64,000 nucleotides of DNA from Bordetella parapertussis (lineage in GTDB: Bacteria; Pseudomonadota; Gammaproteobacteria; Burkholderiales; Burkholderiaceae_B), in assembly GCA_945895265.1 (NCBI GenBank), contig CAMDEF010000012.1, forward strand, positions 1-64,000, given 5' to 3'. Below the pieces are notes generated by a model. That model saw nothing but the letters and a program-made list of their open reading frames with translations, was not told the DNA's origin and searched no databases. Numbering within the stretch: position 1 is the first letter of the stretch; the number at the start of each line of letters is the position of its first letter. Shown piece after piece: positions 16,033 through 24,558 of this stretch. The translations under genes and the position numbers were made by a program.

Positions 16033-18437
16033 CTTCGCGCCTCACGCGTGGCCTTTGGAGCGCAATCAATAGAGTGCTTTGTCTCTCTTTACTGAGCGTT
16101 GCCCTCGTCACGGGTAAGGCAGTCGCTCAAGAGTTACCGTCGTTTGCTGAGGTGAGAGCCTCTCATGAGCCCTCTGACATGCGTATCCTAGATCGACACG
16201 GTGAACTCATTCATCGAGTTCGTACGAATCAGGGCGTGCGACGGGGACAATGGATTTCACTTGAGGCGGTGTCCCCCGCTTTTCGTCAGGCAATTTTGCT
16301 CAGTGAGGATAAGCGCTTTTACGAGCATAGCGGCATCGACTGGCGCGCAGTGTCCTCTGCTGCTTGGGGTAACCTTTGGAATCAAAAAGCCCGTGGGGCT
16401 TCGACGTTGACCATGCAATTGGTTGGCTTACTAGACGATGACTTAAAAAGCAAAAAAGCGGGGCGCACACTCACAAAAAAAGTTGTGCAGTCGATCTCAG
16501 CAGAATGGCTTGAACGGAAATGGCGTAAAGACCAAATTCTTGAGGCGTACCTCAACTTAGTACCCTTTCGAGGCGAAACCGTTGGGATTGACGCTTTGAG
16601 CCAAACCTTGTTTGGCAAAGCAGCGCAAGGTCTAAACAATCAAGACGCTGCAATCGCCGCTGCGTTGGTACGTGGCCCAAATGCAACACCCTCTGAAGTT
16701 TCCCGCCGCGCGTGTGGTGTGCTGCGTTTAATCGAAGCAACAGCGCCTGCGACCGTGTGCGATGGGCTTGAGCAGATCGTTTACCTAGCGCTGCAACGCA
16801 AGGCCTTTGAACCAAGCACCGGGATTGCTCCACAGGTGGCGCGCTACAGTGTCGCCGAAGGGCGGCGCTCGAACTCACCCGCCATACCACTCAGCGCCTC
16901 AATCCAAACGACCATAGACGCCTCGACGCAACGCGTGGCTGTTCAAGCGCTGCAAGGCCAGTTGCGCGAGCTACGCAAACGCCAGGTCGAAGATGGAGGC
17001 GTGATCGTCTTAGACAACAAAACGGGCGAAATTTTGGCCTGGGTGGGGTCATCTGGCGAGCTAAGCAAAGCCCAACACGTTGATACTGTGCTCGCCTTAA
17101 GACAACCCGGTTCGACCTTAAAGCCTTTTCTCTATGCCCAAGCCATTGCTGAGCAACGCCTCACGGCTGCGAGTTTGCTAGATGATTCGAGTGCGCAGCT
17201 ACAAACCGGAGCTGGGCTGTATATCCCTCAAAACTATGATCACTCATTCAAAGGCTGGGTCTCGGCCCGTACTGCTTTAGCCGCCTCGCTAAACCTGCCC
17301 GCGGTACGCACGTTGATGATGGTCACCCCAGAGGCCTTCGCGCAACAGTTAAAGCATGTTGGTTTGCCGTTGAAGCAATCGGGTGATTATTACGGCTACA
17401 GCCTCGCACTCGGCAGCGCAGAGGTGTCACTACTGAATTTAAGCAATGCCTATCGAACACTGGCAAACGCAGGGCACTACACACCACTGACCGCTCTGCT
17501 TGGACCAGCGCGTGGCGAGCTCAGCCTCGAGCGCTCGTCACCGCTCAGCGTTGAGCACCAAGCCCTAGATGCACGTGCCGCCTTTATTGTGAGCGACATG
17601 TTGAGTGACCCCTACGCGCGGGCCGGCACTTTTGGCACAGACAGCGTCTTGAACACTCGTTTTTGGAGCGCCGTGAAAACCGGCACCAGCAAAGACATGC
17701 GCGATAACTGGGCGTTAGGGTATTCAGAGCATTACACCGTTGGCGTGTGGGTGGGTAATGCCAACGGTGCACCCATGTGGGATGTGAGCGGTACCACCGG
17801 CGCTGCGCCGGTATGGGCAGAGATCATGTCGTACCTGCACCGCGAAAAATCGAGTCAACCTGCGCAACCGCCGCGCGATGTCATCAGTCAAACCGTTGAG
17901 CTGACCAACGAGACTGGCAAGCATCTTGAGGCGCCACATCGAGAGTGGTTTATCCAAGGTACCGAGCAAGCACTCTTCGCACTGAATCGCACCGATGCTA
18001 AGTTCGCTCAGGCAAACCAACCTAATCTAAGCACCACCGTTGCATTGCACTCAGCAGAGCCCTCGGCCAAACACTCTTCCCCGACTTTGATCGCAAGCAG
18101 CGCAACTGCAAGACAGTCAACTCTTACCACCAAACCCAACGCAAGAATCGTGATGCCGACTCAGGGTACGATTTTGGCACTTGACCCCGACATCCCCAAC
18201 ACTGCCCAACACGTTGCGCTCAAAGCAGAGCAGTTTGGTGCTCAACATTCGTTGCACTGGACGATCAATGACACAGCGTTGTCGGATGGCGAACACACAA
18301 CTTGGCAACCTTGGCCCGGGCAGCACGAGATCGCCTTGCGCGATGACGCGGGCATCATTCTGGATCGCATCAAGATCGAAGTCAGAGGAGCGATCACCTC
18401 AAGAGATCTCAGCAAAGTGCGCAAATCGACAAATTGA
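16029..18437 (+). CDS. pbpC: penicillin-binding protein 1C
   Basis: An 802-residue bifunctional murein synthase. A signal/anchor segment is followed by the glycosyltransferase 51 domain, with catalytic Glu93 in LLSEDKRFYEHSG and the GASTLTMQL motif. The transpeptidase domain has S-x-x-K at Ser362-Lys365 (PGSTLKPF), SLN near 416 and K-T-G-T from Lys550. A C-terminal beta domain of the PBP1C type starts near IVMPTQGTI. The TGA stop lies at the very junction with the degraded IS605 element, so the last residues may have been set by the insertion. Confidence 0.94.
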   Translation: MTSRLTRGLWSAINRVLCLSLLSVALVTGKAVAQELPSFAEVRASHEPSDMRILDRHGELIHRVRTNQGVRRGQWISLEAVSPAFRQAILLSEDKRFYEHSGIDWRAVSSAAWGNLWNQKARGASTLTMQLVGLLDDDLKSKKAGRTLTKKVVQSISAEWLERKWRKDQILEAYLNLVPFRGETVGIDALSQTLFGKAAQGLNNQDAAIAAALVRGPNATPSEVSRRACGVLRLIEATAPATVCDGLEQIVYLALQRKAFEPSTGIAPQVARYSVAEGRRSNSPAIPLSASIQTTIDASTQRVAVQALQGQLRELRKRQVEDGGVIVLDNKTGEILAWVGSSGELSKAQHVDTVLALRQPGSTLKPFLYAQAIAEQRLTAASLLDDSSAQLQTGAGLYIPQNYDHSFKGWVSARTALAASLNLPAVRTLMMVTPEAFAQQLKHVGLPLKQSGDYYGYSLALGSAEVSLLNLSNAYRTLANAGHYTPLTALLGPARGELSLERSSPLSVEHQALDARAAFIVSDMLSDPYARAGTFGTDSVLNTRFWSAVKTGTSKDMRDNWALGYSEHYTVGVWVGNANGAPMWDVSGTTGAAPVWAEIMSYLHREKSSQPAQPPRDVISQTVELTNETGKHLEAPHREWFIQGTEQALFALNRTDAKFAQANQPNLSTTVALHSAEPSAKHSSPTLIASSATARQSTLTTKPNARIVMPTQGTILALDPDIPNTAQHVALKAEQFGAQHSLHWTINDTALSDGEHTTWQPWPGQHEIALRDDAGIILDRIKIEVRGAITSRDLSKVRKSTN

Positions 18438-18501
18438 CATCCTCCCCGCCCTCAGTCGATGACTGCCGCTTGCGCGCAAAGGACGGGAATTCCTACGGTG
18501 C

Positions 18502-18675
18502 TCAGACAAACGTTGCCTGAGTCACTTGGGTGGGTTCCTGCTTCAGCGAGCGGTCTGACTGCGCCGACTCTCCACGGGCTAACAAGCGGTATCCCCGCTC
18601 TAAAATATTGATCGCACCGACTACGTCAGCGTGATTTTCGTAGCCGCAATCGACACACAGGAATTTCGCCTTGAT
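18502..18675 (-). pseudogene. tnpB: tnpB C-terminal remnant (zinc ribbon and RuvC III)
   Basis: About 55 C-terminal codons of a TnpB RNA-guided nuclease remain. FLCVDCGYENHADVVGAINI holds the second CxxC pair of the zinc ribbon and the last RuvC aspartate, and the tail GRSxKQEPTQVTQA-type ending (here S-D-R-S-L-K-Q-E-P-T-Q-V-T-Q-A) is typical. The start of the gene and the first two catalytic acids are missing. In TnpB loci the guide omega-RNA comes from this 3' end and the element end, and that part survives here. Confidence 0.75.
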
Positions 18676-18889
18676 GAACCATCTACCTAAAGTGGTCGTG
18701 TCAAAACTCGTGAATAGTCTCAAGGGTATTGCTAGCTTAATGATTCGCAAAAAGAATGGCCCAATCATCTGTAACAAGCTATGGGAACGGGCTTTGTGGT
18801 CGCCAAGTCGCTTTGCATGATGCAGCTGCGGCAGCACGCCAATTTTCGTTATTCGCAAGTATATTCAACAACAGAAAATACCAAACTAA
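18674..18889 (+). pseudogene. tnpA: tnpA (Y1/HUH transposase) C-terminal remnant with in-frame stop
   Basis: The frame from 18674 reads VSKLVNSLKGIASLMIRKKN, then L-W-E-R-A-L-W-S-P-S-R-F-A, a TGA at 18818-18820, then S-C-G-S-T-P-I-F-V-I-R-K-Y-I-Q-Q-Q, the hallmark end of IS200/IS605 TnpA including the catalytic Tyr region (Y-I-x-x-Q). The upstream HUH part is deleted. Both deletion and nonsense codon make it inactive. Confidence 0.75.
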
Positions 18890-19003
18890 ATTAAAGGCTA
18901 AAAAAATGAAGGCTGCGCCTTCCGCGCTGACATCCCCGCCCTATACGGCGAGGTTTTACGCGCAAACCCGGTAAAAGACTTTCTTGATATAATCTTGGGC
19001 CAA

Positions 19004-19079
19004 GCCGATGTAGCTCAGTTGGTAGAGCAGCTCATTCGTAATGAGAAGGTCGACAGTTCGATTCCGTTCATCGGCACCA
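19004..19079 (+). tRNA. tRNA-Thr (anticodon CGT)
   Basis: A 76-base cloverleaf with CCA encoded. Acceptor GCCGATG pairs perfectly with CATCGGC, D arm GCTC-AGTTGGTA-GAGC, anticodon stem CTCAT/ATGAG around TTCGTAA. The T stem has one A-C mismatch, a minor oddity. Confidence 0.95.
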
Positions 19080-19108
19080 AAACTTTGATACTGATCGTGA
19101 GTCGCATT

Positions 19109-19147
19109 CCAAAAGTTGGACACCAAGCCAATCTTTTGGTTTTTTTT
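19109..19147 (+). terminator. intrinsic terminator of tRNA-Thr
   Basis: CCAAAAG (19109-19115) pairs with CTTTTGG (19133-19139), loop 17 bases, followed by eight T. It lies 30 bases past the tRNA. Confidence 0.65.
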
Positions 19148-19268
19148 GCAAAATATCCTCTGAAGTTGAGCGTGCGTGAACCGACTTTGACGTTATCATC
19201 ACTCCAAACAAAAAAAACTAAGCGCCTACCCTACCGTCAGCGCTTAATATAAACGGAGATAAAACGTC

Positions 19269-20300
19269 ATGAGCCCCTTCGGTTTCTATTCGATTGCGCG
19301 GCCGCTTTGTCGACCCCTTGCCGCAGCATTGCTGGCCTTGCCGGTTTGCTTGGCCTTGCCTGCATGGCTGGCGTTTTCTAGCGCGGCGCTGGCACAGCAA
19401 CCGCCCTACCCAACTAAGCCTATCCGTTTAATCTTGCCGTTTGCGGCGGGTGGCGGGGCTGATAACAACGCTCGAATCATTGCCGAACCTCTTGGGCAGC
19501 GGCTCGGCCAGCCCATCATCATTGATTACAAACCTGGTGCAGGCGGCACTCTAGGTGCCAATATCGTCGCTAATGCGCCACCCGATGGCTACACCTTGCT
19601 GTATGCAACGCCTGGCCAGCAGATGACTAACCCCCACCTGATGGAAAAGATGCCCTACGACGCACTCAAGAGCTTTGCTTCAGTCTCGCAGGTGATTGAG
19701 GGCAGCAACGTCTTGGTGGTAAATAAAAACTTACCGGTGAATTCGGTTGCAGAATTAATCGCACTGGCCAAGGCTAAACCCGGCACGATTAACTTTGCGA
19801 GTTCTGGCATTGGTTCTTCAAGCCACCTCGCCGGTGAACTGTTTAAGTCGATGGCGGGTATCGATATCGTGCACGTGCCATATAAAGGTTCGGGGGCTGC
19901 GATTACCGAAGTGTTAGGTGGATCGATTCAAATGACTATCGATACCGTGTCAGTTTATCTGCCGCAAATCAAAGCGAATAACGTCAAGGCGCTTGCAATC
20001 TCAAAGCTTGAGCGCAACCCTATCTTGCCACAGTTGCCGCCCATCGCAGACACATTACCTGGCTTTGCCGCATTCCCGGTCAACTACATCACCGCCCCTG
20101 CAGGTACGCCTCGCCCCATCATCGAGCGGCTGAATCGCGAAATTAATATCGTGTTGAAAATGCCGACGGTACGTGAACAGTTTGCGCAAAACGGCGCAAC
20201 CGAGAAAGGCAGCACTCCTGAGGCGATGGATGCTCTGATTCGGTCTGAGTCTGCCAAATGGAAAAAAATAATCGATCAGTCGCGCGCGACTGCGAACTGA
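19269..20300 (+). CDS. tripartite tricarboxylate transporter (Bug) substrate-binding protein
   Basis: A 343-residue periplasmic protein. GGAG precedes the ATG. A long Sec signal ends at ALAQQ, and the mature part starts with the Bug hallmark Y-P-T-K-P-I-R-L-I-L-P-F-A-A-G-G-G-A-D-N, with the PGAGGTLGA loop, the A-x-P-D-G-Y-T-L-L motif and HVPYKGSGAA. Bug proteins bind carboxylates and usually feed a TctAB membrane pair, but none is in this window. It heads a run of acyl-CoA catabolic genes, which suggests an organic acid ligand. Confidence 0.9.
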   Translation: MSPFGFYSIARPLCRPLAAALLALPVCLALPAWLAFSSAALAQQPPYPTKPIRLILPFAAGGGADNNARIIAEPLGQRLGQPIIIDYKPGAGGTLGANIVANAPPDGYTLLYATPGQQMTNPHLMEKMPYDALKSFASVSQVIEGSNVLVVNKNLPVNSVAELIALAKAKPGTINFASSGIGSSSHLAGELFKSMAGIDIVHVPYKGSGAAITEVLGGSIQMTIDTVSVYLPQIKANNVKALAISKLERNPILPQLPPIADTLPGFAAFPVNYITAPAGTPRPIIERLNREINIVLKMPTVREQFAQNGATEKGSTPEAMDALIRSESAKWKKIIDQSRATAN

Positions 20301-20350
20301 AACCAGCACCTCAGCGCAGCGCCAAGAACAACCAAAACCTGACAAAGCCC

Positions 20351-21319
20351 ATGAGAATACTGTCTCGCAAGTTGATCGTTGGACTCTTAGGCGGTTTAAT
20401 CGCCTCAACCTCGGTGCAGGGTGCGACGTACCCCGATAAGCCAGTGACCATCGTCGTGCCTTACACCGCAGGCGGCGTCACAGACGTGTTCGGTCGAGCC
20501 ATTGCCATGAAACTCTCGCGCAAGTGGGAGCAAACAGTCATTATTGAGAACCGCGCAGGCGGTGGCACCATTATTGGTACTCAACACGTGAGTCGTGCAG
20601 CGCCTGATGGCTACGCACTTTTACTCACCAGTTATGGCTTTACCTCGAACCCTATTCTGCGCAAAAGTCTGCCCTACGATCCAGCCTCACTTACGCCACT
20701 TTTATTGATTGGCACCTCTACCAACATGTTGGTCATCAACGCCAAATTGCCCTATAAAGATCTGGCCGATGTATTAAAAATGGCGCGCGAGAAACCAGGC
20801 GCGTTAATACTAGCCTCGTCGGGCAACGGTTCGAGCCCTCATGTCGCAGCCGAACTGTTTGCCAAAGCTAGTGGCATCCAAATTACTCATATTCCCTACA
20901 AGGGCACGTCTCCAGCCATGAACGATTTGCTGGGTGGTCAAGTACATGGCATTTTTGACGGCACGTCTGCCCTTGGCAATGTCAGTACTGGCAAGCTACG
21001 TGCGATCGCCATTGCCTCTGCACAAAGACATCCCAGCGCACCCGATACACCGACCTTTCGAGAGCTTGGCGTCGATATGGTGTTTGGAGGTTGGTTTGGC
21101 TTTTTTGTACCTAGCGCAATGTCGCAACCCCTACAAGACACAATCTTTAAAGAGATAGAGGCTTCGATTGCCGATCCCGAAGTGAACGCCATCATCGCAA
21201 AAACAGGCTTGATCATTGAAAACAAAACTCAAGAGCAATTTAAATTATTTTTGAAAAATGAAAGCGAACGATTAAAACAACTGACCGAGTCTGGAGGCGC
21301 AAGCATCACGGTTGAATAG
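20351..21319 (+). CDS. second Bug-family substrate-binding protein
   Basis: A 322-residue paralogue of the preceding gene with the same landmarks: Y-P-D-K-P-V-T-I-V-V-P-Y-T-A-G-G-V-T-D-V, ENRAGGGTIIGT, APDGYALLL and HIPYKGTSPA. The frame is open from 20258, inside the upstream gene, but ATG 20351 begins a proper signal peptide (MRILSRKLIVGLLGGLIAST, cleaved near VQG-AT), so I place the start there; no strong ribosome site is seen. The two copies are clearly diverged, so they probably bind different acids. Confidence 0.86.
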   Translation: MRILSRKLIVGLLGGLIASTSVQGATYPDKPVTIVVPYTAGGVTDVFGRAIAMKLSRKWEQTVIIENRAGGGTIIGTQHVSRAAPDGYALLLTSYGFTSNPILRKSLPYDPASLTPLLLIGTSTNMLVINAKLPYKDLADVLKMAREKPGALILASSGNGSSPHVAAELFAKASGIQITHIPYKGTSPAMNDLLGGQVHGIFDGTSALGNVSTGKLRAIAIASAQRHPSAPDTPTFRELGVDMVFGGWFGFFVPSAMSQPLQDTIFKEIEASIADPEVNAIIAKTGLIIENKTQEQFKLFLKNESERLKQLTESGGASITVE

Positions 21320-21371
21320 ACGCCATTTTTCGCCTTACGATTAATTCGAATCACAAGAACCGGAGCACACT

Positions 21372-22145
21372 ATGGCCTTAGAGACAATCAACGTGACGAT
21401 CGCTGATAATATTGCCACCGTCACGCTCAATCGACCTCCTGCAAATGCGCAAAATGCCCAGATGCGTAGCGAGTTGATTGAAACCTTTGACGGCTTTAAT
21501 GACAACGACGCGGTTAAAGTGGTTGTGCTCACCGGACACGGAAAAATATTTTCGGCTGGTGCTGACTTAAACGAACGCCCGGGTCTGCGCGATCAAGAGG
21601 GTGCTTACTGGCGTCATAATCGCTTGGTGCGCGAAACTGGCAACTCGATTATCGAATGTAATAAGCCTGTAATTTGTGCGGTCAACGGCCCAGCGATTGG
21701 TGCGGGCTTTGGTTTAATGACCACCTGCGATATCTGGATTGCTTCGAACACCGCGTTTGTTGCGATGACCGAGATCAACGTCGGGTTAGCCGGAGGTACC
21801 GCCATGCTGCAAAGCGTTTTTGGTAAATCTCGAGCGCGACGTATGTTTTTCACCGGTATGAAAGTCTCAGCTGACGAACTGTATCGACTCGGCTTAATCG
21901 AAGCGAGCTTGCCGCCTGAAGACCTGATGCCCTACACCATGGATCTTGCCCGCGAAATTGCCAGCAAAGCACCAATCGCGCTGCGCTATGCCAAAGAGGC
22001 TGCTCAAGTCACGGCAGTCATGCCACGTCGCGAAGGCTATCGCTTTGAACAAAATCTGACCGTCGCGTTGTCAAAAACAGAAGACACTGCCGAGGCGCAA
22101 CGCGCCTTCAAAGAAAAACGTCCTCCAGTTTATAAGGGCCGATGA
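21372..22145 (+). CDS. enoyl-CoA hydratase/isomerase family protein
   Basis: A 257-residue crotonase-fold enzyme with GGAG ahead of the ATG. The oxyanion-hole loop is seen as IFSAGADLNE near residues 58-67 and ICAVNGPAIGAGFGLMT near 101-117, and the acidic position of the second site as M-T-E-I-N-V-G-L. Members hydrate enoyl-CoA or act on related CoA esters. Neighbours encode acyl-CoA dehydrogenases and an acyl-CoA synthetase, so it probably does the hydration step of a beta-oxidation-like pathway. The exact substrate is not readable. Confidence 0.87.
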   Translation: MALETINVTIADNIATVTLNRPPANAQNAQMRSELIETFDGFNDNDAVKVVVLTGHGKIFSAGADLNERPGLRDQEGAYWRHNRLVRETGNSIIECNKPVICAVNGPAIGAGFGLMTTCDIWIASNTAFVAMTEINVGLAGGTAMLQSVFGKSRARRMFFTGMKVSADELYRLGLIEASLPPEDLMPYTMDLAREIASKAPIALRYAKEAAQVTAVMPRREGYRFEQNLTVALSKTEDTAEAQRAFKEKRPPVYKGR

Positions 22146-22181
22146 CCGACCCGCCCAGCGCACTCGAACCCTGGTATCACC

Positions 22182-23360
22182 ATGAACTCAACACTCAAAG
22201 ATGACACGTTTTATGAGGCGTTTCGCCACGAACTTTTCGTCTTTGCCGACGAGCAATGCCCGCCAGAGGTGCGGGCAGTCGTAGCAAGCGGGGGCAAGTT
22301 AGGGCGCGAGCAGTACAGCGCCTGGCAAAAGAAAGTATTCGCGCGCGGCTGGGGGGCACCGAGTTGGCCTGTCGAACACGGAGGCACGGGTTGGGACGTT
22401 AAACAGCGCCTGATTTTTGAAGAAGTCATGGCGCAATCGCACTGCCCGCCTATCTATCATCATGGCGTCGGGCATATTGGCCCTGTCATTATAAAGTTTG
22501 GTACTCCAGCGCAACAACAACGTTTCTTACCAAAAATCTTAGATGGTTCTGAGTGGTGGTGCCAAGGCTATTCAGAGCCGGGTTCTGGCTCTGACCTTGC
22601 GTCTTTGCGCACCAACGCGGTGCGTGATGGTGAAGACTACTTGATCAACGGTCAAAAAATGTGGACTTCACATGCCCACGAGGCCGACATCATGTACACC
22701 TTAGTACGCACTGCCAAAGAGTCGCGCAAGCAGGATGGCATCTCGTTGATCTTAATCCCATTGGATACCCCAGGGATCACGATTCGACCCATCCGCACGA
22801 TTGATGGCTGGCATCACGTCAATGAAGTGTTTTTAACCGATGTCCGTGTGCATCAAAGCTACTTAGTGGGCGAAGAAGGCCGCGCCTGGCGCTATGCAAA
22901 ATACCTGCTTGAGCGCGAGCGACTGCCGCCCGCCAGCGTCGCACGTCTAACTCTGCTATGGCAGCGAGCAAAGCTTCTGATCGAATCTCAGACCAGCAAA
23001 GATGCACAAACTCGCGATCTCAGCAGCCTGTCGCATCGCTTACTTCTCATTGAAGGTGCACTACTCGGGGCACGCGAAATGCTCTCGAGCGCAACCGAAG
23101 CCCTGATGCAGCAACAACCCCTGGGAATGAAACCCTCTGCACTGAAATTACAGTGCAGCGATCTGGCCCAACAGTTGGTAGAACTGGCGATCGATGCAGT
23201 AGGCCCTGAAGTGGCAACGCGCTTTATTCATTTAGACGGTACCGAAGACGATGATGCGCTGTGGGCACATAACTATTTGTACTTTAGAAGTCGCACGATT
23301 GCCGGCGGCACGACTGAAGTACAGCGCAATGTCGTAGCCCGTGAAATCTTTGGAGAATGA
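22182..23360 (+). CDS. acyl-CoA dehydrogenase (FAD), large form
   Basis: A 392-residue flavoprotein of the acyl-CoA dehydrogenase family. The FAD/substrate signature GYSEPGSGSDLASL lies near 130, and the C-terminal R-T-I-A-G-G-T-T-E-V-Q-R-N-V-V-A-R-E-I closes the flavin site. It introduces the alpha-beta double bond in an acyl-CoA, passing electrons to ETF. It is paired with a second, smaller dehydrogenase gene 44 bases downstream, an arrangement common for heterodimeric enzymes acting on bulky (steroid or aromatic side chain) acyl groups. Confidence 0.9.
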   Translation: MNSTLKDDTFYEAFRHELFVFADEQCPPEVRAVVASGGKLGREQYSAWQKKVFARGWGAPSWPVEHGGTGWDVKQRLIFEEVMAQSHCPPIYHHGVGHIGPVIIKFGTPAQQQRFLPKILDGSEWWCQGYSEPGSGSDLASLRTNAVRDGEDYLINGQKMWTSHAHEADIMYTLVRTAKESRKQDGISLILIPLDTPGITIRPIRTIDGWHHVNEVFLTDVRVHQSYLVGEEGRAWRYAKYLLERERLPPASVARLTLLWQRAKLLIESQTSKDAQTRDLSSLSHRLLLIEGALLGAREMLSSATEALMQQQPLGMKPSALKLQCSDLAQQLVELAIDAVGPEVATRFIHLDGTEDDDALWAHNYLYFRSRTIAGGTTEVQRNVVAREIFGE

Positions 23361-23404
23361 AGCATGACTTCGACCCGTCGGGCGTACCTTTTGGAGCATG
23401 ACGA

Positions 23405-24497
23405 ATGACTTTCACGACTCAAGCACTGGTCGAAGGCCCCGTCTTTGACTCTGCGTTGCGCTTCGCTGCTACTTACACAGGTCAACAACAGGCCGACACT
23501 CTAGATCCGATTATTGAAATGGGTTGGGCAGCCACGTTGATCCCAGAACAAGAAGGCGGCGCGGGCGGCGGCCTGGATGATCTTGTCGCACTCGTAGATG
23601 GGCTTGGGCAACACGCACTTGCCTTGCCGCTACTCGAGCGTTGTGCACTGACACCGCTTTTACTTGCTGCGGTTGAACACCCCGCCAAACGTCGGCAATG
23701 GTTAAGCGGCATTGCAAACGGAACCTGCGCGATTTCAACGCTATGCACGACACAGCCCGATTTAGGTCTAGGCGCGCTAAGCGCCACAATTGACTCGGGT
23801 GGCAAGCACTTTACCCTGCAAGGTCACTTGCTAGGTACTGCGCTCTCAACTCACGCAACGCACTACCTCGTTCTTGCCGGGCAGACCTCTACCAAGCAAG
23901 CGTTGTTTTTTTTAATGCCCGCGATTGAACTGCCAGCACCGACTAAACACTACCGCTCAATTGATGGCGTTCAAACGGTTGATATTGTGTTTGAAAATAT
24001 CACTGTCCCGAGCGCTCAATGCCTGGCCCAGGGCACCTCAGCAGCCGCTGCAATCGCAGCGGCGCAAAACATGGCGCTACTGGCGACAGCCGTCGACACG
24101 GTGTCGGCCTTAGGGTCTTTGCTCGAGCGTACCATTCAATACCTTAAAACGCGCACCCAGTTTGACGTGGCGCTTTCGAGTTTTCAAGCCTTGCGTCATC
24201 GTACCGTTGAGATGTATGTTCGCTACGAGTCAGCGCGTGGCATGCTGCAAGAGTGTCTGCGCCATGACCTGACCGACCCCGAGCAAACTCGACGCCTTCG
24301 CTTACTGAAAACGTTGCCTAGGCGATGCCGCACGTTTTTCGGCCCAAGCTGCAATTCAACTACATGGGGGAATGGGGATGAGCGAAGAGACACTCGCCGC
24401 GCGCTTAGCCCAACGCCTAATCACCAATGAATATCGCTTTGGTGACCGGCTTTTTCATGCCAGGGCGTTGGGTCAATCGGGTATCCCGACGACTTAA
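23405..24497 (+). pseudogene. second acyl-CoA dehydrogenase, broken by a one-base frameshift
   Basis: The frame from ATG 23405 (GGAG upstream) encodes a normal dehydrogenase N-terminus and middle (E-Q-E-G-G-A-G-G-G-L-D-D-L) but leaves the family pattern after R-R-L-R-L-L-K near 24307. The family ending A-I-Q-L-H-G-G-M-G-M-S-E-E-T, then E-Y-R-F-G-D-R-L-F-H-A-R-A-L-G, continues in the +1 frame to a TAA at 24495-24497. Removing one A from the AAAA run at 24308-24311 restores a single protein of about 363 residues. It may be real decay or a base-call error. The likely job is partner subunit of the preceding dehydrogenase. Confidence 0.8.
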
Positions 24498-24558
24498 GAA
24501 CAACACCTGATCAACCCCGCTACGATATCGTGCCAACTCTAATACATCTCAACACTCT

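Larger units (their letters stand above)
18435..18975. mobile_element. collapsed IS200/IS605-like element
   Basis: The left part GACATCCTCCCCGCC with its imperfect hairpin and GAATTCCTACGG, and the right part GACATCCCCGCC...GGCGAGGTTTTACGCGC, look like the subterminal hairpins of IS605-group elements. Between them lie the C-terminal parts of tnpB (minus) and tnpA (plus), in the divergent IS605 order. The N-terminal halves of both genes are gone, joined at about 18675. The element follows TTGAC, plausible as its target pentamer, and sits between pbpC and tRNA-Thr. Confidence 0.75.

Noticed and set aside
18756..18974. Long open frame over the IS remnant in the + direction
   Set aside because: It reads another frame than the tnpA homology and ends in the element's right end; not a gene.
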